Source: [Borrelia] turdi (GTDB lineage Bacteria; Spirochaetota; Spirochaetia; Borreliales; Borreliaceae). Taken from it: 64,000 nt of DNA. The stretch's first letter is position 1, and every line of letters begins with the position of its first letter. Shown piece after piece: positions 1 through 14,917 of this stretch. The translations under genes were made by a program, and so were the position numbers. The DNA is taken from assembly GCF_008828755.2 (NCBI RefSeq), contig NZ_QBLM01000001.1:496001-560000 (forward strand), in the 5' to 3' direction. The notes below the pieces were generated by a model. It saw nothing but the letters and a program-made list of their open reading frames with translations, was not told the DNA's origin and made no database searches.

Positions 1-42
1 TCTATTTAAAATAGAAATTTATTTATTAAAATTTTAGTAAAG
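1..42. other. end of the 16S-23S spacer, upstream edge of rRNA unit 1
   Basis: AT-rich stretch before the first rRNA repeat. It does not resemble the sequence in front of the second unit, so it marks the outside edge of the duplication. In Lyme Borrelia the 16S gene lies several kb upstream of 23S; it is not in this window. Confidence 0.5.
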
Positions 43-44
43 TA

Positions 45-73
45 TTGACATAGATTAAACAAAAATATATATT
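45..73 (+). promoter_or_regulatory. predicted sigma70 promoter of 23S-5S unit 1
   Basis: A consensus -35 box TTGACA (45-50) is followed after exactly 17 nt by TATATT (68-73). It sits about 50 nt before the mature 23S 5' end. The same boxes occur before unit 2 at offset +3240, so each unit carries its own promoter. Seen in sequence; activity is inferred. Confidence 0.75.
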
Positions 74-110
74 ATTCTATGTTACATAAACAAATTGGCA
101 AAGTAGAGAT

Positions 111-125
111 GGAAGATAAAAATAT

Positions 126-133
<8 letters not shown>
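111..133 (+). other. 5' strand of the 23S precursor processing stem
   Basis: Bases 111-133 pair with 3045-3067 over 23 consecutive positions, including two G-U pairs, and so enclose the whole 23S gene. This is the classic helix cut by RNase III during 23S maturation. The same helix recurs in unit 2 at 3351-3373 with 6285-6307. Confidence 0.8.
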
Positions 134-3054
<2,921 letters not shown>

Positions 3055-3076
3055 ATTTTTGTCTTCCTTATAAAAA

Positions 3077-3188
3077 CCCTGGTGGTTAAAGAAAAGAGGA
3101 AACACCTGTTATCATTCCGAACACAGAAGTTAAGCTCTTATTCGCTGATGGTACTGCGAGTTCGCGGGAGAGTAAGTTATTGCCAGGG
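3077..3188 (+). rRNA. rrf: 5S ribosomal RNA, copy 1
   Basis: A 112-nt gene closed by a CCCTGG/CCAGGG terminal helix. It contains the conserved loop CCGAACACAGAAGTTAAGC and starts 22 nt after the 23S end. The T-rich tail right after the terminal helix could help transcription end. Confidence 0.95.
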
Positions 3189-3212
3189 TTTTTATTTTAT
3201 ACTTTAAGCTCT

Positions 3213-3280
3213 TAATTTATTTTTTATGTTTTTTAAATATTCATTTTTTTGAATATTTAAAAAACATAAAAAATAAATTA
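3213..3280. terminator. perfect 31-bp inverted repeat between the two rRNA units
   Basis: Bases 3213-3243 are the exact reverse complement of 3250-3280, with a 6-T loop (3244-3249). It lies 24 nt after 5S copy 1 and ends 4 nt before the -35 box of unit 2. It has no counterpart at the outer edges of the duplication. A very stable hairpin on either strand; a transcription terminator or insulator is likely, but that role is inferred. Confidence 0.8.
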
Positions 3281-3284
3281 GATA

Positions 3285-3313
3285 TTGACATAGATTAAAC
3301 AAAAATATATATT
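3285..3313 (+). promoter_or_regulatory. predicted sigma70 promoter of 23S-5S unit 2
   Basis: TTGACA (3285-3290), 17 nt, TATATT (3308-3313), identical to the unit 1 promoter. The preceding 31-bp inverted repeat would stop read-through from unit 1, leaving this promoter to drive unit 2. Confidence 0.75.
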
Positions 3314-3365
3314 ATTCTATGTTGCATAAACAAATTGGCAAAGTAGAGATGGAAGATAAAAATAT

Positions 3366-6294
<2,929 letters not shown>

Positions 6295-6316
6295 ATTTTT
6301 GTCTTCCTTATAAAAA

Positions 6317-6428
6317 CCCTGGTGGTTAAAGAAAAGAGGAAACACCTGTTATCATTCCGAACACAGAAGTTAAGCTCTTATTCGCTGATGGTACTGCGAG
6401 TTCGCGGGAGAGTAAGTTATTGCCAGGG
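6317..6428 (+). rRNA. rrf: 5S ribosomal RNA, copy 2
   Basis: Identical in sequence to the first 5S copy, with the same spacing from 23S and the same T-rich tail. Confidence 0.95.
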
Positions 6429-6524
6429 TTTTTATTTTATACTTTAAGCTTTCAATTTATCGTGTATACTTATTTTACACATTAGTAAAATTGTTATATT
6501 TTAATAAGGAAATTTTAAAATAAC

Positions 6525-9500
6525 ATGAAAAAAGCAAGCTTTTTAAGTATTAATTTTTTAATTTTGCTTTTGGTTTGCTTTGTCAATGCCAATTTATTTT
6601 CTAAAGATGCTTTTAAGTTTAAGTTTGTAGGTCAATATTTTCCTTTTTACTATAAAAATAATAAAGGAGAATATGTCGGGCTTATTTTTTCTATTTTAGA
6701 TAAATGGGCAAAAGATAATAATGTTGATATTAGAATTGAACCTGTTGATAATTTAAATGAAGGGAAAATTGAAGACGAAGCAATATATTTAGGATTAACT
6801 TATAATTCAAAATTAAATGATTTTTTTTATTTTAAAAGTGAGCTTGCTAGGAGTATTTCAATTTTATTTTCTAAAAGTCCTAATAAAAAATATAAAGATA
6901 CTCATTCAGCGTATTTATCTAACTTTAATATAGGAGTTGTTAAAAATACAATATATGAAGATATTTTGAGACTAAGAGGTGTTAACACCATTTTTTTGGT
7001 TGACAATGTTCAAGAGTTAGTATTAGCTTTAAAAAATAATAAAGTTGATTATATATATGGAGATTGTAAGACTTTAGCTTATATTGCAAAGGGTGTTTTA
7101 GGTGAAGATCTTGCAATTTTTAATGGAGATGTTTTTTATAGTGTCAAGAATAGAGTGGCTATTAGTAGAAATGCTCCTGAGATAATAAAGAATTTGAATT
7201 TAGATTTGTTTTCGTATTTGATGAAAATTCCTGATGAATATGTTGTTTCTTTTTTAGACAGTACTTCTAAGGGTAATTTTATTGATGTTGGGCTATATAA
7301 TGATTATCCACCTTTAAGTTTTATTAATTCAAAGGGAAAGTTGTCTGGTATTTTAGTAGATTTGTGGAATCTTATTTCAAGGCAGCACATCTTTAAACCT
7401 ATTTTTAAAGGATTTCCCAAAGAGGATATTAAGAAGTCATTAGATGGAAAATCAGTGGGCATTTTTGGAGGAATTATTAGCAATGATAGTGTGTTTGAAA
7501 ATGTTAATTATGTAGTAAGTAAGCCAATATATCCTCTTAATTTTAAATTTTATTCTAAAGGTTTAAATAATAATATTGGCCCAATAAATTCTCAGTTTAT
7601 TGATTTTGATTTTAATAATATCCAATTAAATAAGAATCAAGATATTGTTAATAACTTTATAGATATTGTTAATAATTCATATGGGTTTATAGAAAATTCA
7701 ATAACAACAAAATATTTATTAAAATTAAATGGATATAACGGCAGATTAAAATCTTACGATTCGATTTTTAATAAAAATAGGTTTTTAGTATTAGCCATTG
7801 ATAACAGGGTTTATAAGGTTATTAGATATATTCTTAACTCTATATTTGATGATATTTCATTTGAATCTTTACTTCAAATAGATAAAAATTGGTTGGATAA
7901 AGAAGAGATTAATAGCTCTCGAATAAATAGTTATAAAATTATGAATAAGGTTAAATTTAATATAGAAGAAAAAATTTGGCTATTAAAAAATAATAAATTA
8001 AATCTTGCTGTTAAAAATTGGTATCCAATAGATTATGTTGAAGCAAATAGTTATAAAGGAATAAATCAATTTTTGCTTGATAAGATTAGAATGTTTTCAG
8101 GTTTAGAATTTAACGTAATTGAAGCGCGTAGTATTTTGGATCTCAAAAAATTAATCAAATCTGGAAAAATTGATATGCTAAATACTAATGCGCTCGATTC
8201 AGATTTAGATAATGTTTTTAATATAAAATTAAATTCTAGAATTCCGCTTTTTATTTTTTCAAATAAAAAAAGGGTGCTTCCATCTAGATCTTTAAAGGGG
8301 TTTGCTATACTTAATTTTTTATATAGTAAAAATTTGGTTTCTAACATTAAATCAAAGCTTATTCTGGTAAGTAGTTTTAAAGAAGCCCTACTTCTTCTTT
8401 ATAAGGGAAAGATAGATGGGATTATTAGTGATGAGTATACAGCTACTGCTGTTTTTGAAGAATTAAATATTGTCGATGTTGAAAAACTTCCTACTTTTAG
8501 AGATTTGGTTTTTGATTTGAGTCTTGCTATTTATAATCAGGATTATATCTTAAAAGAAATTATTCAAAAAGTTGTTATGCGCTCGAATGCTGATAGTCAA
8601 ATATATTTAAATGATTGGAAATTTGATGTTTATTATAAATCTAAAGGTAGTAGATTTAAAAATCTCAAATTTTTGGTTTTAACAGTCATTATATTTTATT
8701 TTACTTTTTTAGGGTTTGTAATAATTTTTCTATTCAGGTTATCATTTGAACAGAAAAGAGAATATTCTTTTATAATGAATAAAAAAAAGATTGCAGAAGC
8801 TGCTAATACTGCTAAAACTATTTTTATAGCAAACATTAGCCATGATATTCGTACGCCCATTAATGGAATAATGGCAGCTACGGAGCTTTTGGACACCACT
8901 ATTCTTACGGATGTTCAAAAAGACTATGTTAGGATGATAAATTATTCATCTGATTCTTTACTCTCTTTAATTGATGATATATTGTATTTGTCTCAAATAG
9001 ATGTCAACGAGTTACATATTGATAGTCAAGAGATTGATTTAGAGAGTGAAATGGAAACGGTTTTAAAAACTTTTCAATCTCAATGTGCAAAGAAAAATAT
9101 TGATTTATTCTCTTATTCTAAATCTATTTTTAATAATTATATAAAAGGTGATATTGTAAAAATTAAACAAGTTTTAATTAATTTAATAGGAAATGCTTTT
9201 AAGTTTACAGATGATGGTGTTATTGTTTTGAACTACGAAGAAGTATATAGAACAAGAGTTGATGGTAATAGGGTATTGGTTACCGTTGAATTTAAAGTAA
9301 TAGATACAGGCAAAGGTATTAAAAGAGAGAATCTTTCTAAGATATTTGAAATATTCAAACAAGAGGATGATTCTTCTTCAAGAGTTCATGAGGGTGCGGG
9401 ATTAGGATTGTCAATATCTAAAGAACTTATAAGGCTAATGGGTGGACTTGGTATTGCTGTTGATAGTAAGGTAGGTGAGGGTACAACTTTTTCATTTATG

Positions 9501-11009
9501 TTGCCGTTTTTTTTGGGTGGTGAGCTTAAAAGTAAAAATTTATCAATCAATAGATTTCAATCAGTGGATAGCAATAATAAAGTATTGAATGTGCTCTTGA
9601 GTCAAAAATCTATTAAAATTTTTGAGCATTGTTCGGCTTTGTTAGGCTATTCTTCTAATTTACACTATGTGGCGTCTTTTAAGGATGCTTATAAATTTTT
9701 TAAAGAATACTCTTTTTATAATTTTGTTTGTATAAATGTAAATAACGATAATATTGAAGAGAGTATTCGATTTGCTAATGATATTGAAATATTAAACTCT
9801 AATATACAAATTGTTTTTTTATTTTATTATTTGGATAATAAAGCGTTAAAAAATTTAAAATATATTCACGTTAAAAAGCCTTTAATGGGGCTTAGCATAT
9901 CTTCTATTCTTTCTAAAAAAGAGTTTAAAACAGAAATAAATTTTGAAGATTTAGTTCCAATAGATAGTGCTTTTAAGATAAAAGATCCTATTAATGTGTT
10001 AATAGCTGAAGATAATCAAGTAAATCAAAAAGTGTTGAAAGATATTCTTGTTGTAATAGGTATTAATGAAAATTTTATTGATATTGTAGATGATGGGGTA
10101 AAGGCTTTACAATCTTTAAAAGATAAAAAATATGATATTGCTTTTGTTGATATACGAATGCCCAGATATGATGGATTTTCGGTGGCTAAAGAAATCAGAA
10201 AATTTGAAAAGGCAAAGAATTTAAAGGCATGTGTTTTGGTTGCTGTAACAGCGCATGCTTTGAAAGAGTATAAAGAGAAGTGTTTTGAAAGTGGGATGGA
10301 CGATTATATTTCAAAGCCAATACACATAAGTTCAATTAAAATTATATTAAAAAAATATTTAGAGTTTGAAGTTGATGATATTTGGGAAAATAAAGATTTA
10401 AATAAACTTGTTAAGTTTCCCAATTTAGATGTTAATAGGGCTTTAAAAGAATTAAATCTTTCATATGCATCATATTCCGAATTATGTAGGGGGCTTGTTG
10501 ATTTTATCTCTATTAATATTGTTGATTTAGAAAAAGCTTTTGATGATGAAAATTTATCTTTAATTAGGGACATATCTCATTCAATATCTGGAGCTCTTTC
10601 TAATATGCGTAGCAAATTGTATAAAGATTTTAAAAAAATTGAAACAAGCAAAGATTCAATTTATGAACTTAAGAAAATGTATTCTTTTGTAAAAAATGAT
10701 TTATTGCAACTAATAAGCGACATAAAGGAGAATGTTTTGTTTGAGTCTGAGATTGTTAGCGAGAATAAGCTATACTTTAAAAATAATGATCAATTTTTAA
10801 ACCTTCTCAATAAACTTTTAATTGGTATTAAAACTAGAAAGCCAAGAGAATATAAAGAAATTCTTAAAAGCATTGACAAGTATGTTTTAGATGATAATAT
10901 TCAAGTATTATTTAGTGATCTTCGCAGGAACTTAAGATTATATAAATTTGTTGAGAGCTCTAAAATTCTTAAAGAGATTATTGAGATATTTAGCAATAAG
11001 AGATATTAG
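6525..11009 (+). CDS. hk1: hybrid histidine kinase Hk1 with periplasmic solute-binding sensor domains
   Basis: A 1494-aa membrane sensor that passes phosphate to the cyclic-di-GMP synthase encoded next door. A signal peptide (about 1-26) is followed by three tandem solute-binding-protein-type domains (about 27-250, 250-475 and 490-710; the motif pair YxPxxY/I...G is visible in each) and a membrane helix (about 716-739). The HisKA dimer helix has the phospho-acceptor H773 in SHDIRTP. The ATPase has an N-box near 885, DTGKG near 927 and GAGLGLS. The receiver carries acceptor D1209 (VDIRMP). A C-terminal HPt-like helix has H1352 in HSISGAL. All phosphorelay residues are present. Known family partner: Rrp1; the ligand is unknown. 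AAGGA lies 14 nt before the ATG. Confidence 0.93.
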   Translation: MKKASFLSINFLILLLVCFVNANLFSKDAFKFKFVGQYFPFYYKNNKGEYVGLIFSILDKWAKDNNVDIRIEPVDNLNEGKIEDEAIYLGLTYNSKLNDFFYFKSELARSISILFSKSPNKKYKDTHSAYLSNFNIGVVKNTIYEDILRLRGVNTIFLVDNVQELVLALKNNKVDYIYGDCKTLAYIAKGVLGEDLAIFNGDVFYSVKNRVAISRNAPEIIKNLNLDLFSYLMKIPDEYVVSFLDSTSKGNFIDVGLYNDYPPLSFINSKGKLSGILVDLWNLISRQHIFKPIFKGFPKEDIKKSLDGKSVGIFGGIISNDSVFENVNYVVSKPIYPLNFKFYSKGLNNNIGPINSQFIDFDFNNIQLNKNQDIVNNFIDIVNNSYGFIENSITTKYLLKLNGYNGRLKSYDSIFNKNRFLVLAIDNRVYKVIRYILNSIFDDISFESLLQIDKNWLDKEEINSSRINSYKIMNKVKFNIEEKIWLLKNNKLNLAVKNWYPIDYVEANSYKGINQFLLDKIRMFSGLEFNVIEARSILDLKKLIKSGKIDMLNTNALDSDLDNVFNIKLNSRIPLFIFSNKKRVLPSRSLKGFAILNFLYSKNLVSNIKSKLILVSSFKEALLLLYKGKIDGIISDEYTATAVFEELNIVDVEKLPTFRDLVFDLSLAIYNQDYILKEIIQKVVMRSNADSQIYLNDWKFDVYYKSKGSRFKNLKFLVLTVIIFYFTFLGFVIIFLFRLSFEQKREYSFIMNKKKIAEAANTAKTIFIANISHDIRTPINGIMAATELLDTTILTDVQKDYVRMINYSSDSLLSLIDDILYLSQIDVNELHIDSQEIDLESEMETVLKTFQSQCAKKNIDLFSYSKSIFNNYIKGDIVKIKQVLINLIGNAFKFTDDGVIVLNYEEVYRTRVDGNRVLVTVEFKVIDTGKGIKRENLSKIFEIFKQEDDSSSRVHEGAGLGLSISKELIRLMGGLGIAVDSKVGEGTTFSFMLPFFLGGELKSKNLSINRFQSVDSNNKVLNVLLSQKSIKIFEHCSALLGYSSNLHYVASFKDAYKFFKEYSFYNFVCINVNNDNIEESIRFANDIEILNSNIQIVFLFYYLDNKALKNLKYIHVKKPLMGLSISSILSKKEFKTEINFEDLVPIDSAFKIKDPINVLIAEDNQVNQKVLKDILVVIGINENFIDIVDDGVKALQSLKDKKYDIAFVDIRMPRYDGFSVAKEIRKFEKAKNLKACVLVAVTAHALKEYKEKCFESGMDDYISKPIHISSIKIILKKYLEFEVDDIWENKDLNKLVKFPNLDVNRALKELNLSYASYSELCRGLVDFISINIVDLEKAFDDENLSLIRDISHSISGALSNMRSKLYKDFKKIETSKDSIYELKKMYSFVKNDLLQLISDIKENVLFESEIVSENKLYFKNNDQFLNLLNKLLIGIKTRKPREYKEILKSIDKYVLDDNIQVLFSDLRRNLRLYKFVESSKILKEIIEIFSNKRY

Positions 11010-11011
11010 TA

Positions 11012-11935
11012 GTGGAAATGATAATTAAAGATAAAGCTTTTGAAGTAGAAAATCAAAAGCTTTTAATTGTGGATGATTCTCCAACCAATTTAGATTTATT
11101 GGTAAATATATTACAAGATTCTTATGAGGTTGAAGTTGCAACAAACGGACTTGATGCTTTAAAGCAGGTTGAAAAAGATAGTCCTGATCTTGTACTCCTT
11201 GATATAGGCCTTCCAGATATTAATGGTTATGAAGTATGTAGAAAGCTAAAAAGCGATCCTGATACTAAAGACATTCCTGTAATTTTCATTAGTTCAAGAA
11301 GTTCTACAGATGCTCAACTTGAAGGATTTAATGTTGGCGGAGTAGATTATATCTTAAAGCCTTTTAATAGTCGAATAATTGACGCTAGGGTTAAAACTCA
11401 TCTTGAATTAAAACGATTAAGAGATTATTTTAAAAGCTTATCTAGAATTGATGGGCTTACTCAAATTCCAAACAGAAGATTTTTTATGGATAAATTTTCT
11501 AAGTCGTGGATTAAAGCCATAGATAATAAAGAAATAATAATTGTTGGGATGTTAGATATTGATAATTTTAAAAATTACAATGATAATTATGGCCATACCA
11601 ATGGTGATGAGTGTCTTAAATTAATTGCTAAAGCCTTATATAAGGTTTCTTTAAAATATAAAATAGACGTTGCTCGATACGGAGGAGAAGAATTTATTTT
11701 TTTTTCTGTTAATAAGAGTCTAGATGAAATGATTAGTGTTATTAAAGCAATGATTAATGATATAAAGTGTTTAAGAATAGCTCATGAGTATAGTAGTATT
11801 TCTAGCATTGTAACTGTTTCAATTGGGCTTGCTCAAGAAATTCCTATTGATAATAATTTTACTAATATCATAAAGCTTGCTGACAGCAAGCTTTATGAGG
11901 CTAAAGTTTCTGGAAGAAATCAGTTTAGATATTAA
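11012..11935 (+). CDS. rrp1: response regulator / diguanylate cyclase Rrp1 (REC-GGDEF)
   Basis: Makes cyclic-di-GMP from two GTP when phosphorylated. The receiver domain (about 15-130) has the acidic pair D21-D22, acceptor D64 (LLDIGLP) and K117 (KPF). The GGDEF domain (about 145-305) has an intact GGEEF at 224-228, so it should be active. The inhibitory RxxD site that normally precedes it is absent (K215 and I218 at those places), so product feedback looks lost. The GTG start lies 2 nt after the hk1 stop; an ATG two codons on (11018) is an alternative. The spacing implies translational coupling with hk1. As I recall, Rrp1 is the only diguanylate cyclase known in B. burgdorferi. Confidence 0.94.
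   Translation: MEMIIKDKAFEVENQKLLIVDDSPTNLDLLVNILQDSYEVEVATNGLDALKQVEKDSPDLVLLDIGLPDINGYEVCRKLKSDPDTKDIPVIFISSRSSTDAQLEGFNVGGVDYILKPFNSRIIDARVKTHLELKRLRDYFKSLSRIDGLTQIPNRRFFMDKFSKSWIKAIDNKEIIIVGMLDIDNFKNYNDNYGHTNGDECLKLIAKALYKVSLKYKIDVARYGGEEFIFFSVNKSLDEMISVIKAMINDIKCLRIAHEYSSISSIVTVSIGLAQEIPIDNNFTNIIKLADSKLYEAKVSGRNQFRY
11868..11898. other. 14-bp perfect hairpin inside the 3' end of rrp1
   Basis: Bases 11868-11881 are the exact reverse complement of 11885-11898 with a 3-nt loop (GAC). It lies in codons for KLADSKLYE, 38 nt before the stop. No U-run follows on either strand, so it is not a standard terminator. It could shape the mRNA end between the convergent rrp1 and dipA transcripts, or be chance. 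Confidence 0.5.
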
Positions 11936-11954
11936 ATTTTATATTTATTAGACT

Positions 11955-12986
11955 TTAGTATTTATAAGTTACAGAGATTCCAATAGAATCGTAGTAAAAG
12001 TAAGAATTCCCAGTTGCTATTCTTTTTGAAATATCAGCTAGTCCGGCTGTATTGCTTGTATATATGGGATTTGTAGATAATTTTAATTGAAGGCCAATTG
12101 TTAAAGGTTTGACAACTTCAAAATTAGCAATAAGAGAAATATTGTGATAAAAAATGTCGCTTCCCCAACCTTTGTTTTTCCACGAGCTTATGTTTCTTTC
12201 TTTGCCAATTTGCGTTTTCCCTTCATAAAGTAGACCTATGGTGTTAAGGGGTATTGGCATTTTGTAAGCTAAAAGAGCATAAGGCTTTATTAGCATTCCA
12301 TTTATATTTTTACCATCGTCTGCTTTATATTTCCAAAGTTGATCTTTATTTGCATGAGGATTGATTAAGTATGTAAAATCATTGCCAATAACCGTAATAA
12401 TGTGTGTCCATTCCCCTTGAAAAATAGCGTTTAAATCAAATTGGAATCGCCCCCCTGCTGTTATTTCTGAATAAAATTCAATAGTATTTGAATATTTTCC
12501 GTTTTTAATGTGTACACCAATTCCCTTAAATCCAAAAGCTTCCCAACCCATACCAATTTCGTTTGATGCATATAAATTTAAAAAAGCAATAGGAGTAAAA
12601 CTTAGTATGCTTTTAAATGAGATGCTTACAGGAGACAATCCGATATTTAAGTCAACGTCTATGCCATTGTTTTTAAAAAACATAGAATTAGGATTGTGTA
12701 AGACTTTAAAATTTTTATAGTATCCTAAGTATGATATTAATTTTATTCCTCCCCAATAATTTTCTGTAATTTTTAAACTTGGTTCAATATTTTGGAAGTT
12801 AGGATGTCTAAAGCTTTGTGAGAAGTTTCCTCCATTTGTTCCTAGCTCGTGAGGAGGATAATAAGCAGCTTGAAAATTAAAGTAAAAATATTTATTATTG
12901 AATTCTAAGTCTTGATCTTGGGCAAGAATTATTCCTGCTTGCAAAAATAATAAGCAAAAGTATTTTTTTTTTAACAACATTTTCAT
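11955..12986 (-). CDS. dipA: outer-membrane porin, DipA family
   Basis: Secreted beta-barrel protein. From memory, the B31 homologue (BB0418) is a porin selective for dicarboxylates. The open frame reaches 13004, but the ATG at 12986 is preceded by GGAAAGG at good distance and gives a clean signal peptide (MKMLLKKK, hydrophobic core, cut near ILA-Q). The first ATG has no ribosome site, so I chose the 343-aa form. The mature protein is rich in alternating hydrophobic strands, has no membrane helices and ends in Tyr, as outer-membrane barrels do. Last gene of the cheR-cheB-traB-adk chain; convergent with rrp1, 19 nt apart. Confidence 0.85.
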   Translation of the reverse strand: MKMLLKKKYFCLLFLQAGIILAQDQDLEFNNKYFYFNFQAAYYPPHELGTNGGNFSQSFRHPNFQNIEPSLKITENYWGGIKLISYLGYYKNFKVLHNPNSMFFKNNGIDVDLNIGLSPVSISFKSILSFTPIAFLNLYASNEIGMGWEAFGFKGIGVHIKNGKYSNTIEFYSEITAGGRFQFDLNAIFQGEWTHIITVIGNDFTYLINPHANKDQLWKYKADDGKNINGMLIKPYALLAYKMPIPLNTIGLLYEGKTQIGKERNISSWKNKGWGSDIFYHNISLIANFEVVKPLTIGLQLKLSTNPIYTSNTAGLADISKRIATGNSYFYYDSIGISVTYKY

Positions 12987-13004
12987 TTTAAATGCCCTTT
13001 CCAT

Positions 13005-13640
13005 TTAATTTTTTCTAAACATTATTCTAATTATTTTTTTTCTGATTTCATCAATTTTAACAGATGCATCAATATTATTAATTCTAGAGCATTTTGAGTA
13101 AAATTCTATTAGTGGTTTTGTTTGCAATTTATATTCTTTAAGTCTTGTTTTTAGGCATTCTTCTTTATCGTCTTCTCGTTGGTAAAGATCACCTCCGCAA
13201 ACGTCGCAAATGTTATTGGTTTTTGTAGCTAGGGTATATATATTGAAAATATTATTACAAGATTTACAGATTCTTCTTCCCGAGAGTCTTTTTATTACTA
13301 ATTCTTCATTAATTAAAAAGTTTATTATTTTTACATTTGGCAAAAATTTGTCAAGAGCTCTTGCTTGACAAATATTACGCGGGAATCCATCTAAAATAAA
13401 ATTTTTGTTTTTTTCAATAGCTTTAATTTTGTCTTCTACTATTTTGATTGTAATTAGGTCGGGGACCAGTTCTCCTTTCTCAACAATTTTTTTTATTTCT
13501 TTTCCAAGAGCTGTAGAATTTAAAATGTTTTCTCTAAATAAATCTCCTGTTGAAATGTGATGGTATTTAAATTCGTTAGAAATAATTTTTGAAATAGTTC
13601 CCTTTCCAGAACCTGGAGGACCTAAAAATACAAGTCCCAT
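13005..13640 (-). CDS. adk: adenylate kinase
   Basis: Cytoplasmic enzyme interconverting AMP + ATP and two ADP. The 211-aa length is usual. Residues 7-15 form the P-loop GPPGSGKGT, the AMP site includes the FILDGFPR segment at 81-88, and a long LID holds a four-Cys zinc site (C125, C128, C145, C148), as in Gram-positive and some other long-form kinases. It lies between the TraB-like gene (38 nt upstream) and dipA, probably in one transcript. Confidence 0.97.
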   Translation of the reverse strand: MGLVFLGPPGSGKGTISKIISNEFKYHHISTGDLFRENILNSTALGKEIKKIVEKGELVPDLITIKIVEDKIKAIEKNKNFILDGFPRNICQARALDKFLPNVKIINFLINEELVIKRLSGRRICKSCNNIFNIYTLATKTNNICDVCGGDLYQREDDKEECLKTRLKEYKLQTKPLIEFYSKCSRINNIDASVKIDEIRKKIIRIMFRKN

Positions 13641-13678
13641 ATATGTACTCCTGTTTATATATTTATTATTTTAAGGGT

Positions 13679-14893
13679 TTATTTGAAAACATTTAATAAA
13701 AATTTAAGCCCCACAATTGTTCCAACTGTAGATCCAAGGTTTACAAAGAGCACTATTAATAGAATTCTTGTAACTTTGTTTTTGAAATATCCTTTTGTTG
13801 TTGATAGTTCTTCTTGCAGATTTTCAAAATCTTTGACCTTTGGTTTATTTATGTAAGCTTCAACAAGTCCTGCTACCATACCTGTTCCTATAAATGGTAT
13901 TAAGGAGAATATTGGAGAACCTATAATAGCTGTTAAAATTGTTAAAGGGTGAGATTTTAATAAGATGGATGCAATACCTGAAAAAAAAGAGTTAGATATT
14001 ATCCAAAGCTTTAAATTTTTAAAAGCAAAATCAAATCCTTTAAAGTAAAAAGAGCTTACTATTAGTAAAATTATTGAAATTGCAATCAAATAAGATAGCG
14101 CTTTGCTAAATGAAAAATGTTTTTTAGGTATTCTGTCGAGCTCTTCAATATTTATTATTTTTTTATTTTGGCTTATGTCTTTTAGAGTTCTAATTATTCC
14201 TTTGACGTGGCCTGCGCCTACAATAGCCAGAATAATGCCGTTTCCTTCAAGTATTTTATTTGTAATAAATTCGTCTCTTTCGTCAATTAAAACTTTTTTT
14301 ACTTTTGGAATTTCTTTGGAAAGTTCTTCCATTACTTTTGAAAGAGCGTCTTGTTCTTTAAGTTTTTCAATTTCATCTTTTGTAATTTTTGTATCTGTTA
14401 GGGAAAAAAGGCTTGAGATTATTTTTATTTTTTCAAATATTGGAATAGATATCCAGGCTCTTTTTAGAGTTGTTTCAATTTTTCTGTCAGAAAGAATTAG
14501 TGGAATATTATGCTCTTTAGCTTTTAAAATAGCTGTTTTCATTTCTTCTCCAGGGTTTATTCCCTGTTCTTTTGCTAATTTTTTTTGAAAATTAGAAAGA
14601 ATTATATTTATTATGAGAAAGAAAGCTTTTCCTTGTTTTAATGCTTTATCTATATCTAAGTTTCTCCATTTTTCATTTTCATCGGTGTTTAAGATTGAAT
14701 GATAGCGAGCTTCATCAAGTTCAACGGCAATATAGTTTGGCTTTAAGATTTCTATTAAATTTGCAGTATCTTCTGAGCTTTTTTTTGACACGTGAGCAGT
14801 TCCAAGTATATATATTGTTTTATTTTGTATATTAAATTTACTTACATGAGAAAAGCAGTCTTCTGTCTTGGTGGTTTCTTTTTTGTTATCCAA
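13679..14893 (-). CDS. TraB/PrgY-family membrane protein
   Basis: A 404-aa protein related to the pheromone-shutdown protein TraB/PrgY and the TIKI group. The N-terminal cytoplasmic or extracytoplasmic domain carries GTAHVS (about 31-36) and, near 226, GAGHVKG. These paired His motifs are the hallmarks of the family and are thought to form a metal-dependent peptidase-like site. The C-terminal third has about four hydrophobic segments (from 267 on). The substrate is unknown; Borrelia has no known peptide pheromone, so the old family name should not be taken as function. It lies 24 nt after cheB and 38 nt before adk. Confidence 0.8.
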   Translation of the reverse strand: MDNKKETTKTEDCFSHVSKFNIQNKTIYILGTAHVSKKSSEDTANLIEILKPNYIAVELDEARYHSILNTDENEKWRNLDIDKALKQGKAFFLIINIILSNFQKKLAKEQGINPGEEMKTAILKAKEHNIPLILSDRKIETTLKRAWISIPIFEKIKIISSLFSLTDTKITKDEIEKLKEQDALSKVMEELSKEIPKVKKVLIDERDEFITNKILEGNGIILAIVGAGHVKGIIRTLKDISQNKKIINIEELDRIPKKHFSFSKALSYLIAISIILLIVSSFYFKGFDFAFKNLKLWIISNSFFSGIASILLKSHPLTILTAIIGSPIFSLIPFIGTGMVAGLVEAYINKPKVKDFENLQEELSTTKGYFKNKVTRILLIVLFVNLGSTVGTIVGLKFLLNVFK

Positions 14894-14917
14894 AAAAATA
14901 TTCCTTGTTTAAAAAAT

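Noticed and set aside
12987..13004. Upstream ATG of dipA
   Set aside because: No ribosome site before it, while GGAAAGG is well placed for the next ATG, which also gives a normal signal peptide.
14103..14588. 161-aa plus-strand frame opposite the TraB-like gene
   Set aside because: Ser/Ile/Phe-rich composition typical of the complement of a Lys/Glu/Asn-rich gene; the minus-strand protein has clear family motifs.
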